Positions 1 to 6,534 of a DNA stretch of 7,578 nucleotides are shown here, in pieces; position 1 is the first letter of the stretch, and each line of letters starts with the position of its first letter. The notes below the pieces were generated by a model. It saw nothing but the letters and a program-made list of their open reading frames with translations, made no database searches and was not told the DNA's origin. The DNA is taken from positions 1 through 7,578 of the forward strand of contig JAAEES010000047.1 of NCBI GenBank assembly GCA_013415575.1. The letters are read 5' to 3'. The position numbers and the translations under genes were made by a program. The stretch is from Methanomicrobiales archaeon. GTDB taxonomy: Archaea > Halobacteriota > Methanomicrobia > Methanomicrobiales > Methanospirillaceae.

Positions 1-1
1 G

Positions 2-991
2 ATCGATCTCGAAGCTGCATACCGGGGAAAAGAGGCCATCACAGACCGGAGGATTGGAGGAAAACGGCTCCCGGTCCGGACAAATATCCCGGATGGCCCG
101 GTGATCGTGCGGTTCCGCGGCCAGGCCGGAACGGGATTTCTCTCAGAGGGGTACTTGAAAATCCGGAAGATCGGCAGAATCCCGGTGAGGGACTACCCTG
201 ATCCCGGATGGGACATGGCGGTGGAGAAAAACCGGTTCCACCTGAAGAACCTCGAGCGGCATGCCATCCGGTTCATCCGGCAGCATATGAACGACCGCCC
301 GCGCGTGAACGTCTCCTTCTCGGGAGGGAAGGACAGCACCGTGGTGCTCGAGCTGGCCCGGAAGGCCGGAGTGACCGAACGCTATTTCATCGATACCGGG
401 ATGGAATTTCCCGAGACGCTCTCGTTCGTGGAGGATATGGATATCCCGGTGTGGCTCAAAGGAGGAGGCCTCCTCAAACATATCAGGGAGCGGGGCCTGC
501 CGACCAAGGACAATCGCTGGTGTTGTGAACTCGTCAAGCTCCTTCCGGTGAAACAGTGGCTGGGTGACCAGGGGGACTGTGTCACCGTCCAGGGGAACCG
601 GTGGTATGAGTCCTTCTCCCGGGCCGGACTGCCGTCGGTCTGCGAGAACCCGTACCACCCTGGCCAGCTGAACATCTCCCCTATCCGGAACTGGCGGGCA
701 CTCGAAGTCTTCCTCTACATCTGGTGGCGGGGTCTCCGGGTCAACCCGCTCTACGAGATGGGATTCGAACGGGTCGGGTGCTGGATGTGTCCGGCAATGC
801 TGGAGAGCGAGTTCGAACTGGTCAGGGCCTGCCACCCGGATCTGCATCGCCGCTGGGTCTCGGTGCTGACAGAATATGCAAGAAAGAGACGTCTACCGCC
901 GGAATATATCACCTGCGGACTGTGGCGCTGGGAGAACCCGCCCCCGAAAATGCGGGAGATTATCCGGGATAAGAGGGTCCATACCGGTTGA
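2..991 (+). CDS. PAPS/APS reductase-like PP-loop protein with PUA-like N-terminal segment (5' partial)
   Basis: The frame is open from base 2 to the TGA at 989-991, so the gene begins outside the window. The GTG at 101 lies inside the domain and is not the start. The first ~60 visible residues, ending in IPDGPVIVRFRG and GFLSEGYLKIRKIG, resemble a PUA-type RNA-binding fold. The rest is a PAPS reductase/ATP-pyrophosphatase-like domain (COG0175). It has a PP-loop SGGKDST at 320-340, a FIDTGMEFPET segment, a Cys-Cys pair at 521-526 and CWMC at 779-790. The 84 residues between the pairs match the CC-X~80-CXXC [4Fe-4S] signature of assimilatory APS reductases. A TCGL (911-922) near the C-terminus recalls the catalytic ECG(I/L)H tail but lacks the Glu and His. 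Archaeal PUA-linked members are mostly uncharacterised. Sulfonucleotide reduction is possible, but a thiolation-type role on RNA is equally open. The family call is firm; the reaction is not. Confidence 0.85.
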   Translation: MDLEAAYRGKEAITDRRIGGKRLPVRTNIPDGPVIVRFRGQAGTGFLSEGYLKIRKIGRIPVRDYPDPGWDMAVEKNRFHLKNLERHAIRFIRQHMNDRPRVNVSFSGGKDSTVVLELARKAGVTERYFIDTGMEFPETLSFVEDMDIPVWLKGGGLLKHIRERGLPTKDNRWCCELVKLLPVKQWLGDQGDCVTVQGNRWYESFSRAGLPSVCENPYHPGQLNISPIRNWRALEVFLYIWWRGLRVNPLYEMGFERVGCWMCPAMLESEFELVRACHPDLHRRWVSVLTEYARKRRLPPEYITCGLWRWENPPPKMREIIRDKRVHTG

Positions 992-1058
992 GATGTGGTG
1001 TCCTGCCACCCTCCCGGAACCCTTCTGCACAGTTCTCCTCCATTCCACATTCCGAAGA

Positions 1059-1087
1059 GAAAAACTGCTATAGCCCGTCGGTTTTTC
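1059..1087. repeat. Inverted repeat GAAAAAC-N15-GTTTTTC upstream of grpE
   Basis: A perfect 7-base arm at 1059-1065 is complemented at 1081-1087, separated by 15 bases. It lies 68 bases after the stop of the PAPS-reductase-like gene and about 24 bases before the grpE TATA-like box. It could end transcription of the upstream gene, since the right arm is T-rich, or bind a regulator of the chaperone operon. The AT arms are short, so chance is a real alternative. Confidence 0.3.
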
Positions 1088-1100
1088 CGGCGTGTAAAGA

Positions 1101-1118
1101 AGAGAATGAATTTATAGA
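1101..1118 (+). promoter_or_regulatory. Candidate archaeal promoter (BRE/TATA) for grpE-dnaK-dnaJ
   Basis: A purine-rich stretch AGAGAATGAA (1101-1110), plausible as a TFB recognition element, is followed directly by TTTATAGA (1111-1118), a good archaeal TATA box. The usual ~26-base spacing puts transcription start near 1140, leaving a leader of only about 9 bases before the grpE ATG at 1149. This fits the absence of a Shine-Dalgarno sequence there. The rest of the 992-1148 gap holds no ORF with a recognisable product. No CIRCE element (TTAGCACTC-N9-GAGTGCTAA) is present. Confidence 0.55.
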
Positions 1119-1148
1119 ACTACAATGCAATAATTATCTGATCGACCT

Positions 1149-1670
1149 ATGGCTCAGAATACAGAGGAGGAATTTAATGAGTCAGTTCAGGAAAAGAACG
1201 ATGAATCTTCTCCTGAACCGGTATCCCCCTCCCCTGGGGAGCTGCAGAGAGAGTACCAGGAACTGAATGACCGGTTCCTTCGTCTTGCCGCTGATTTTGA
1301 AAATTTCCGCAAACGGACGGAACGGGATCTCGATGCCAGGGTCAGATTTGCCATCGGGGAGTTCGCCAGCGAGCTCCTCGAGGTGATCGACAATTTCGAA
1401 CGAGCCCTGAAAGAAGAGGACGAAACGGCGAGGGAAGGGCTGGTCCAGATCCACAAACTTTTCAGGAGCATCCTCGAACGGCACGGGATCCGGCCGCTGG
1501 AATCAGTGGGAAAACCGTTCAACCCGGCCGAACATGAGGCGGTCGCCTACGTCCCCTCCGAGTGTGACGAGGGGACTATTATTGAGGAGTTCTGTCGGGG
1601 ATACTGCATGCAGGATCGAGTACTACGCTGTGCGAAAGTGGCAGTTTCGAAAGGAAAAGAAGGTGAATGA
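1149..1670 (+). CDS. grpE: Nucleotide exchange factor GrpE
   Basis: This is the co-chaperone that releases ADP from DnaK and so drives substrate release in the cytosol. The 173-residue protein has an acidic, Ser/Pro-rich disordered N-terminus (1-30). A long helical coiled-coil region follows (about 31-112) with the family-typical RLAADFENFRKR and ELLEVIDNFERAL. The C-terminal beta domain carries GKPFNPAEHEAV (121-132), the GrpE signature, and ends CAKVAVSKG. Length is near the family norm. The ATG at 1149 has no Shine-Dalgarno sequence but lies 31 bases after a TATA-like box, fitting a very short leader. It is first in the operon, and its TGA ends one base before the dnaK ATG. Four cysteines in the last 35 residues (139, 149, 153, 161) are unusual for GrpE. 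Identification is secure. Confidence 0.97.
   Translation: MAQNTEEEFNESVQEKNDESSPEPVSPSPGELQREYQELNDRFLRLAADFENFRKRTERDLDARVRFAIGEFASELLEVIDNFERALKEEDETAREGLVQIHKLFRSILERHGIRPLESVGKPFNPAEHEAVAYVPSECDEGTIIEEFCRGYCMQDRVLRCAKVAVSKGKEGE
1660..1666 (+). promoter_or_regulatory. dnaK ribosome binding site (AAGGTGA), inside the grpE 3' end
   Basis: AAGGTGA lies five bases before the ATG at 1672 and within the last codons of grpE. It decides the dnaK start. The frame is open upstream to 1534, but those 46 codons overlap grpE and resemble no Hsp70 N-terminus, whereas MAKEKVLGIDLGTT does. The placement suggests translational coupling of dnaK to grpE. Confidence 0.8.
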
Positions 1671-1671
1671 T

Positions 1672-3507
1672 ATGGCAAAGGAAAAAGTACTTGGAATCGA
1701 CCTCGGTACCACGTTTTCCTGCATGGCAATCATGGAAGCAGGAAAACCGCTCGTTATCCCGAATGCAGAGGGCGGGAGGACTACCCCGTCAGTCGTTGCG
1801 TTTACCAGGGAAGGCGAGCGGCTGGTAGGGAGCCTGGCGAAACGGCAGGCGATCACCAATCCTACCCGTACTATCCAGTCTATCAAGCGCAGGATGGGCA
1901 CTTCCGGGAAGGTAACGATAGATGACAAGGCCTATACCCCCCAGGAAATCTCGGCGATGATCCTGCAGAAGATGAAGATCGATGCAGAAGCCTACCTCGG
2001 TGAGAAGATCACCAAAGTGGTAATCACCGTTCCGGCCTACTTCAACGACGCCCAGCGACAGGCAACAAAGGATGCCGGGAAGATTGCCGGGCTGGATGTG
2101 CTCCGGATCATCAATGAACCCACGGCGAGTGCACTGGCCTATGGTATTGACAAGGAGCATGATGTGACCGTTCTTGTCTATGACCTCGGGGGAGGGACGT
2201 TTGATGTCTCCATCCTGACACTCGGTGACGGGGTCTTTGAGGTGAAGGCAACCTCCGGGAACAATAAGCTCGGGGGCGACGATTTCGACATGCGGATCGT
2301 GGACTGGCTGGTTGAGGAGTTCAAAAAGAAAGAAGGTGTAGATCTGAAATCCGATCCCATCGCCCTGCAGCGGCTCCGGGATGCCGCTGAGAATGCAAAG
2401 ATCGAGCTCTCCCAGAAGATGAAGACCACCATCAATCTGCCCTATATCACCTCCACCCCGTCCGGCCCCAAGTTCCTGGACATCGACTTTACCCGGGCGA
2501 AACTCGAGCAGCTCATCGGGGATCTTGTTGAATCCACGGTCCAGCCGGTCCGGCAGGCCCTGGCTGATTCGAAGCTGAAGCCCGAGCAGATCGACCATGT
2601 CCTGCTGGTCGGGGGATCGACCCGGGTACCGCTGGTCCAGGAGACCATAAAGAAGATCCTTGGCAAAGAGCCTGACAAGGGGGTCAATCCGGATGAGTGC
2701 GTTGCTCTGGGAGCTGCCATTCAGGGAGGGGTTCTCACCGGAGAGACAAAGGACATCGTCCTCCTCGATGTGACCCCGCTCACCCTGGGCATCGAGACCC
2801 TTGGCGGGATTGCCACCAAGCTCATCGAGCGGAACACGACTATCCCCACCCGGAAGAGCCAGATCTTCAGCACCGCCGCAGACGGTCAGACCAGCGTCGA
2901 GATCCATGTGGTCCAGGGTGAGCGGGCGCTCGCCAAGGACAATTTCACCCTCGGACGGTTTCAGCTGACAGGAATTCCCCCGGCACCACGGGGGATACCC
3001 CAGATTGATGTCACCTTCGATATCGATGCAAACGGCATCATCCATGTCTCCGCAAAAGACCTCGGCTCCGGAAATGAGCAGGCCATCACCATCAAGGGCG
3101 ACAAGAAACTTACTGAAGACGATATCAGGCAGATGGTGGACCAGGCAAAGGCCTTTGAATCAGAAGACAAGGCCCGTCGTGAAGAGATCGAGGTCCGGAA
3201 CCTTGCGGATTCCGCGGTTTTCAACGCCGAGAAGATGCTGAAGGAGAGCGGCGACAAGATGGAGCCGGCCGACCGTGAGAAGATCCAGGCCGGAATCGAC
3301 GGGGTTAAATCTGCACTCGAATCCGACAAAACTGAAGAGATCAAAAAGCAGATGGAGGCGCTCACCGAAGCGGTATACGGGGTGACCACCAAGCTCTACC
3401 AGAAGGTGCAGGCAGAACAGCAGGCGAAAGCCGGACAGGAGCCGGGAACGGCAGCCGGGAATGATGACACCGTGGTTGATGCCGATTACACCATGAAAGA
3501 CGAGTGA
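1672..3507 (+). CDS. dnaK: Molecular chaperone DnaK (Hsp70)
   Basis: This is the ATP-driven chaperone that binds exposed hydrophobic peptides in cycles set by DnaJ and GrpE. The 611-residue protein has the three Hsp70 signatures: GIDLGTTFS (8-16), DLGGGTFD (171-178) and LLVGGSTRVP (311-320). The interdomain linker is IVLLDV (362-367), followed by the beta substrate-binding domain from TPLTLGIET. An alpha lid runs from about 480, and the tail ends DDTVVDADYTMKDE, close to the bacterial DnaK tail. Between RRMGTSGK and YTPQEISAMILQKMK it lacks the roughly 25-residue insert found in E. coli DnaK. That is the form known from Gram-positive bacteria and archaea, and it accounts for much of the shorter length. 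It is the middle gene of the operon, one base after grpE and four bases before dnaJ. The nucleotide-binding motifs are intact. Confidence 0.98.
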   Translation: MAKEKVLGIDLGTTFSCMAIMEAGKPLVIPNAEGGRTTPSVVAFTREGERLVGSLAKRQAITNPTRTIQSIKRRMGTSGKVTIDDKAYTPQEISAMILQKMKIDAEAYLGEKITKVVITVPAYFNDAQRQATKDAGKIAGLDVLRIINEPTASALAYGIDKEHDVTVLVYDLGGGTFDVSILTLGDGVFEVKATSGNNKLGGDDFDMRIVDWLVEEFKKKEGVDLKSDPIALQRLRDAAENAKIELSQKMKTTINLPYITSTPSGPKFLDIDFTRAKLEQLIGDLVESTVQPVRQALADSKLKPEQIDHVLLVGGSTRVPLVQETIKKILGKEPDKGVNPDECVALGAAIQGGVLTGETKDIVLLDVTPLTLGIETLGGIATKLIERNTTIPTRKSQIFSTAADGQTSVEIHVVQGERALAKDNFTLGRFQLTGIPPAPRGIPQIDVTFDIDANGIIHVSAKDLGSGNEQAITIKGDKKLTEDDIRQMVDQAKAFESEDKARREEIEVRNLADSAVFNAEKMLKESGDKMEPADREKIQAGIDGVKSALESDKTEEIKKQMEALTEAVYGVTTKLYQKVQAEQQAKAGQEPGTAAGNDDTVVDADYTMKDE

Positions 3508-3511
3508 GGCA

Positions 3512-4636
3512 ATGGTCGCGGGAGACTACTACGAGATCCTGGGGATCCCGAAGAATGCCGATGAGAAAGAGATAAAGAAAGCCTACCGCAACCTCGCCCG
3601 GAAACATCATCCGGATGTCTGCAAAGAGGAGGGTGCCGAGGAGCGGTTCAAGCAGATCAACGAGGCCTACAGCGTCCTGTCCGACCCGCAGAAGCGCGCG
3701 CAGTACGACCATATCGGGCATGAGAGCTTCACCCACGCCTCCAGGGGATCGTATGCAGGGGGAGGAGGCTTCGGAGGATTTTCCACGGATTTTTCCGGCT
3801 TCGGCGATATTTTCGATTTTTTCGGGGGAGGGTTTGGTGGCCAGCGTCAGACCGGCCCCCGGAGCGGTGCCGATCTCCTCATGAGGCTTCAGGTCACCCT
3901 CGAGGATGCGGTCTTTGGGACCGAGAAGGAGATCGAGGTCTCCCATACCGAACCGTGCCCCGATTGTGACGGGACCGGGAGCGAGACCAAAAAACGGGTC
4001 AGCTGTACAACGTGCGGTGGAAGTGGACAACTCCGCCAGATGAGCCAGACAATTTTCGGCCAGTTTGTCAGGATGAGCACCTGCCCTGACTGCAGGGGTG
4101 CGGGAAAGGTTCCTGAGACCCGGTGCCATGCCTGCCGGGGGACAGGGGTCACCCAGGTCAGGAGAAAAATCCAGGTCCGTATACCGGCAGGCATCGATTC
4201 GGGGATGCGCCTGCGCATGGAAGGGTACGGAGAGGCGGGAGATATCGGGGCGGAAAACGGGGACCTCTTCATCGAGATCCAGGTTCAACCCCATGACCGG
4301 TTCACCCGCCACGGCGACAATCTCGAGATGGTGGCCGAGATCACCCCTGCACAGGCAGTGGCCGGATCGGAGATTACCGTTGAGACCCTCGATAAAAAGC
4401 AGATCGATCTCACTATCCCCCCCGGGATCCAGCATGATACCGCCCTGAAGATTCCGGGAGAGGGTGTACGGCGGAGAGGCAGGCCCGGCGATCTCCTGGT
4501 GCGGATAGCGGTACGCATACCCCGGCAGCTCTCTCCCGAACTCAGGGAACTCTATGAGAAGATCCTCGAGATCGAGGGATCGAAGGCCGGGCAGGAGAAG
4601 AAGGGATTCTTCTCCGGGTTCATGGGAAAGAAATAA
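3512..4636 (+). CDS. dnaJ: Co-chaperone DnaJ (type I Hsp40)
   Basis: It delivers unfolded clients to DnaK and stimulates its ATPase. The 374-residue protein has the full type I layout. The J domain (5-70) carries the catalytic HPD at 33-35, followed by a Gly/Phe-rich linker (81-110). The zinc domain has four CXXCXGXG repeats (149-156 CPDCDGTG, 165-172 CTTCGGSG, 191-198 CPDCRGAG, 205-212 CHACRGTG), giving eight cysteines for two zinc ions. The C-terminal beta domains I and II follow (about 217-340), with a helical tail. The ATG comes four bases after the dnaK stop. The purine-rich GTGAGG across that stop may serve as a close ribosome site, but coupled re-initiation is also likely. Nothing is truncated. 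It appears to be the last gene of the operon, because a 93-base gap follows. Confidence 0.98.
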   Translation: MVAGDYYEILGIPKNADEKEIKKAYRNLARKHHPDVCKEEGAEERFKQINEAYSVLSDPQKRAQYDHIGHESFTHASRGSYAGGGGFGGFSTDFSGFGDIFDFFGGGFGGQRQTGPRSGADLLMRLQVTLEDAVFGTEKEIEVSHTEPCPDCDGTGSETKKRVSCTTCGGSGQLRQMSQTIFGQFVRMSTCPDCRGAGKVPETRCHACRGTGVTQVRRKIQVRIPAGIDSGMRLRMEGYGEAGDIGAENGDLFIEIQVQPHDRFTRHGDNLEMVAEITPAQAVAGSEITVETLDKKQIDLTIPPGIQHDTALKIPGEGVRRRGRPGDLLVRIAVRIPRQLSPELRELYEKILEIEGSKAGQEKKGFFSGFMGKK

Positions 4637-4664
4637 TTCCCCTCATTTCTGGACCAGCGTGCCT

Positions 4665-4690
4665 GATTTTCCCCGACCGTTCTTCTTTCG
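4665..4690 (+). terminator. Possible pyrimidine-rich terminator after dnaJ
   Basis: The 93-base gap 4637-4729 contains no gene. Its middle part is pyrimidine-rich with short T runs (GATTTTCCCC, then TTCTTCTTTC), as in many archaeal termination regions that use U-rich RNA without a strong hairpin. No stem-loop is clear. A weak AT-rich element, TAGCTATTT, at 4695-4703 lies about 30 bases before the next start and could be that gene's TATA box. Confidence 0.25.
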
Positions 4691-4729
4691 TCACTAGCTA
4701 TTTGGATACCCTCCTCCACTCTATATGGA

Positions 4730-5686
4730 ATGAAGCTCATTGCCGAGCTCTCCGGCGAGCATCCCGGGCTGCCGTTCGCGGAACTGGAACTGGTCGGGCA
4801 GGTCATTGAGAAAAGACCCCAGGTCGCGGTGGTGGACTGCCGGTTTCCGGGAGATATCGATCGGCTCTCCCTGACCCATGCCATTCTCGAGTATCTCGGC
4901 GAGTGTGACGCTGATCCCGGCTCTATTACCGATCTGCTCAGGGATCTGGCCCTGAGTGCAGACGGCACGTATGCCGCCCGGGTGAAGAAGGTAGAGGGAT
5001 CGGCCCTGGCTGCACCGGTTCCGGAACTCGAACGCCTGATGGGGTCCTTCATTCAGGGGAAGGTGCAGCTCGGGAACCCGGGCAGCGAATACCGGGCGGT
5101 ATGCTCGGGCGACCGGTGCTACATCGGGAAGCTGATCCGGAGAATCGACCGCGGGTCATTTGAACTCCGCAGGCCGGGAGGCCGGGCGTTCTTCCATCCC
5201 GGAGTCATGATGCCCCGGATGGCCCGGGCGCTGGTCAACATCTCCCTCGTCCGGCGGGGAGAGATCCTGCTCGATCCCTTCTGCGGGACCGGAGGGATGG
5301 TTCTCGAGGCCGTACTGGTCGGCGCACAGGGGATAGGAAGCGATATCGACCCGTTCATGGTGTCAGGGAGCAGGAAGAATGTACCGGAGGGATTTTTTTT
5401 CCGGGCTGATGCCACTGCACTCCCGCTCAGGAACTCATGTATCCCTGCGGTGGCAACCGACCTTCCCTATGGGCAGTCAGTCTCTATTGCCGCCGGGAGT
5501 CTTGATATCCTGTACACCGAGGCGCTTGAGGAGATACGGCGCGTGCTCATGCCAGGAAGGAGGGCAGTGGTGGTCACCCACCAGGATATCTCCCGGTATA
5601 CCGGCGGCGTGATGGAGATCGTCGCTTCCTACTCGCAGCGGGTTCACCGGAGCCTGACCCGGAGAATGCTGGTACTCAGGAAATGA
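4730..5686 (+). CDS. trmG10: tRNA (guanine(10)-N2)-methyltransferase, Trm-G10/Trm11 family
   Basis: Archaeal Trm-G10 uses S-adenosylmethionine to make N2-methyl- and N2,N2-dimethylguanosine at position 10 of tRNA. The 318-residue protein begins MKLIAELSGEHPGLPFAELE, which is typical of the family. It has a THUMP-type RNA-binding N-terminal half (to about 135) and a Rossmann methyltransferase half. Visible motifs are the SAM-binding LDPFCGTGGM (181-190), acidic GSDID (203-207), ADATALPL (226-233), the catalytic DLPYGQS (244-250) and the C-terminal HRSLTRRMLVL (306-316). The catalytic motif has Leu where D-P-P-Y is the common form. No Shine-Dalgarno sequence precedes the ATG, so a leaderless or short-leader message is likely. 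A run of eight T at 5393-5400 lies inside the gene and encodes part of GFFFRAD. The family is clear; mono- versus dimethylation cannot be read from sequence. Confidence 0.92.
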   Translation: MKLIAELSGEHPGLPFAELELVGQVIEKRPQVAVVDCRFPGDIDRLSLTHAILEYLGECDADPGSITDLLRDLALSADGTYAARVKKVEGSALAAPVPELERLMGSFIQGKVQLGNPGSEYRAVCSGDRCYIGKLIRRIDRGSFELRRPGGRAFFHPGVMMPRMARALVNISLVRRGEILLDPFCGTGGMVLEAVLVGAQGIGSDIDPFMVSGSRKNVPEGFFFRADATALPLRNSCIPAVATDLPYGQSVSIAAGSLDILYTEALEEIRRVLMPGRRAVVVTHQDISRYTGGVMEIVASYSQRVHRSLTRRMLVLRK

Positions 5687-5717
5687 CCTCTCAGCCAGGA
5701 ACGAGGACCTCAAAAGG

Positions 5718-5725
5718 ATAAAAGA
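5718..5725 (+). promoter_or_regulatory. Candidate TATA box for the PP2C phosphatase gene
   Basis: ATAAAAGA lies in the 65-base gap after the tRNA methyltransferase and 26 bases before the ATG at 5752. The spacing fits a leaderless or nearly leaderless transcript, and no Shine-Dalgarno sequence is seen directly before the start. This suggests a transcription unit separate from the upstream gene. Confidence 0.4.
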
Positions 5726-5751
5726 GGAACCGTGTACATTTCTCTAAGAGC

Positions 5752-6534
5752 ATGCATCAACCCGGAGCCGAACACCGCATGGAAAGACACCAGTTCCATG
5801 CCTGCAGCCGGTCTGTCGCCGGCATAAGGCCAGGTAATGAGGATGCCTGTGATGTGAGCCGGATCTCCCATCCCTCGGGAACAATCCTGCTGCTCGCTGT
5901 AGCAGACGGAATCGGCGGGCACCCGGCAGGAGAGGTGGCAAGCAGCCTCGCGGTCCGGACACTCGGGGAGATCGTGCGCGAACAGCTCCCGCTGATCCGC
6001 GAACCTGACCGGGAATCCCTGGAAGCCCTGATGGAGCTGGCCTTCCAGGAGACGAACCTGCGGGTCCTCTCTGTTTCTGAACAGGAGGAAGGCTGGCAGG
6101 GAATGGGAACCACGCTTGTCGCCGCCCTGATCACCGGGGCAGACGACTGCATTATCGGGAATGTCGGCGACAGCCGGGTCTACCGCATCGGGGAACACCT
6201 GGAACGGCTGACCAGGGACCATTCGCGGGTCCAGGAGCTCGTTGAGGAGGGGATCCTCACTTCCCACGAGGCGGAACGCCACCCGCTCAAGAATATCGTG
6301 ACCCGCATCATCGGGCGCGAAGGGGACCGGGCAGATATTACCAGCTGCCGGCTCGGGAATGCCCGGATCCTGCTCTGCTCGGATGGCCTGCTCGATGGTC
6401 TGACGGAGCAGGAGATCCTGGCCGTGGCCGGGGAACAGAACTATCCTGCCGTCTGTGACGCGCTTATTGCGGCGGCGCGGGTGAGGAGCAGGGATAATAT
6501 CACGGTGGTTGTTGCCGGGCGGTCCGGAACCTGA
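5752..6534 (+). CDS. PP2C-type (PPM) serine/threonine protein phosphatase
   Basis: Metal-dependent phosphatase that removes phosphate from Ser/Thr residues in cytosolic proteins. At 260 residues it is a single catalytic domain like the bacterial Stp/PrpC phosphatases, with no membrane segment. Motifs in order: RPGNEDA (26-32), ADGIGGH (51-57), MGTT (119-122), GNVGDSRVYR (136-145), RDHS (155-158), CSDGLLDGL (209-217) and RDNITVVV (247-254). The metal-binding aspartates in these motifs (31, 52, 211, 248) are all present. The ATG at 5752 is chosen for its spacing to a TATA-like box. The in-frame ATG ten codons on (5779) is possible, since the first conserved segment begins near residue 20. No protein kinase or FHA protein lies beside it, so its substrates are unknown. 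The gene converges with the DUF169 gene eight bases away. Family call secure, physiological role open. Confidence 0.94.
   Translation: MHQPGAEHRMERHQFHACSRSVAGIRPGNEDACDVSRISHPSGTILLLAVADGIGGHPAGEVASSLAVRTLGEIVREQLPLIREPDRESLEALMELAFQETNLRVLSVSEQEEGWQGMGTTLVAALITGADDCIIGNVGDSRVYRIGEHLERLTRDHSRVQELVEEGILTSHEAERHPLKNIVTRIIGREGDRADITSCRLGNARILLCSDGLLDGLTEQEILAVAGEQNYPAVCDALIAAARVRSRDNITVVVAGRSGT

Noticed and set aside
143..847. 234-codon open frame on the minus strand opposite the PAPS-reductase-like gene
   Set aside because: It is a shadow frame: the sense strand carries the PP-loop and cysteine motifs, and the antisense product shows no family features.
988..1266. Small open frame between the PAPS-reductase-like gene and grpE
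   Set aside because: It runs over the grpE promoter and start in a different frame, has no ribosome site and has a composition unlike a real protein.
1534..1671. N-terminal extension of dnaK by 46 codons
   Set aside because: The extension lies in the grpE coding region in another frame and resembles no Hsp70 leader. A Shine-Dalgarno site stands right before the ATG at 1672, where the normal N-terminus begins.
1789..3045. 418-codon open frame on the minus strand opposite dnaK
   Set aside because: It mirrors the codon pattern of dnaK in a GC-rich genome, resembles no known protein and lacks a plausible start signal. The sense strand encodes an unmistakable Hsp70.
3362..4435. 357-codon open frame on the minus strand spanning the dnaK end and dnaJ
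   Set aside because: It is low in recognisable motifs and crosses a gene boundary on the other strand. The dnaJ reading has the HPD motif and all eight zinc cysteines.
4725..4733. Minimal ATG-GAA-TGA frame overlapping the trmG10 start
   Set aside because: A start-codon-plus-one element overlapping the true ATG could act as a tiny upstream frame, but the transcript probably starts at or just before the trmG10 ATG, and such a short match occurs readily by chance.
5709..5727. CCTC-N11-GAGG inverted repeat before the phosphatase gene
   Set aside because: Arms of only four bases in purine-rich sequence are expected by chance; the AT-rich core is better explained as a TATA box.
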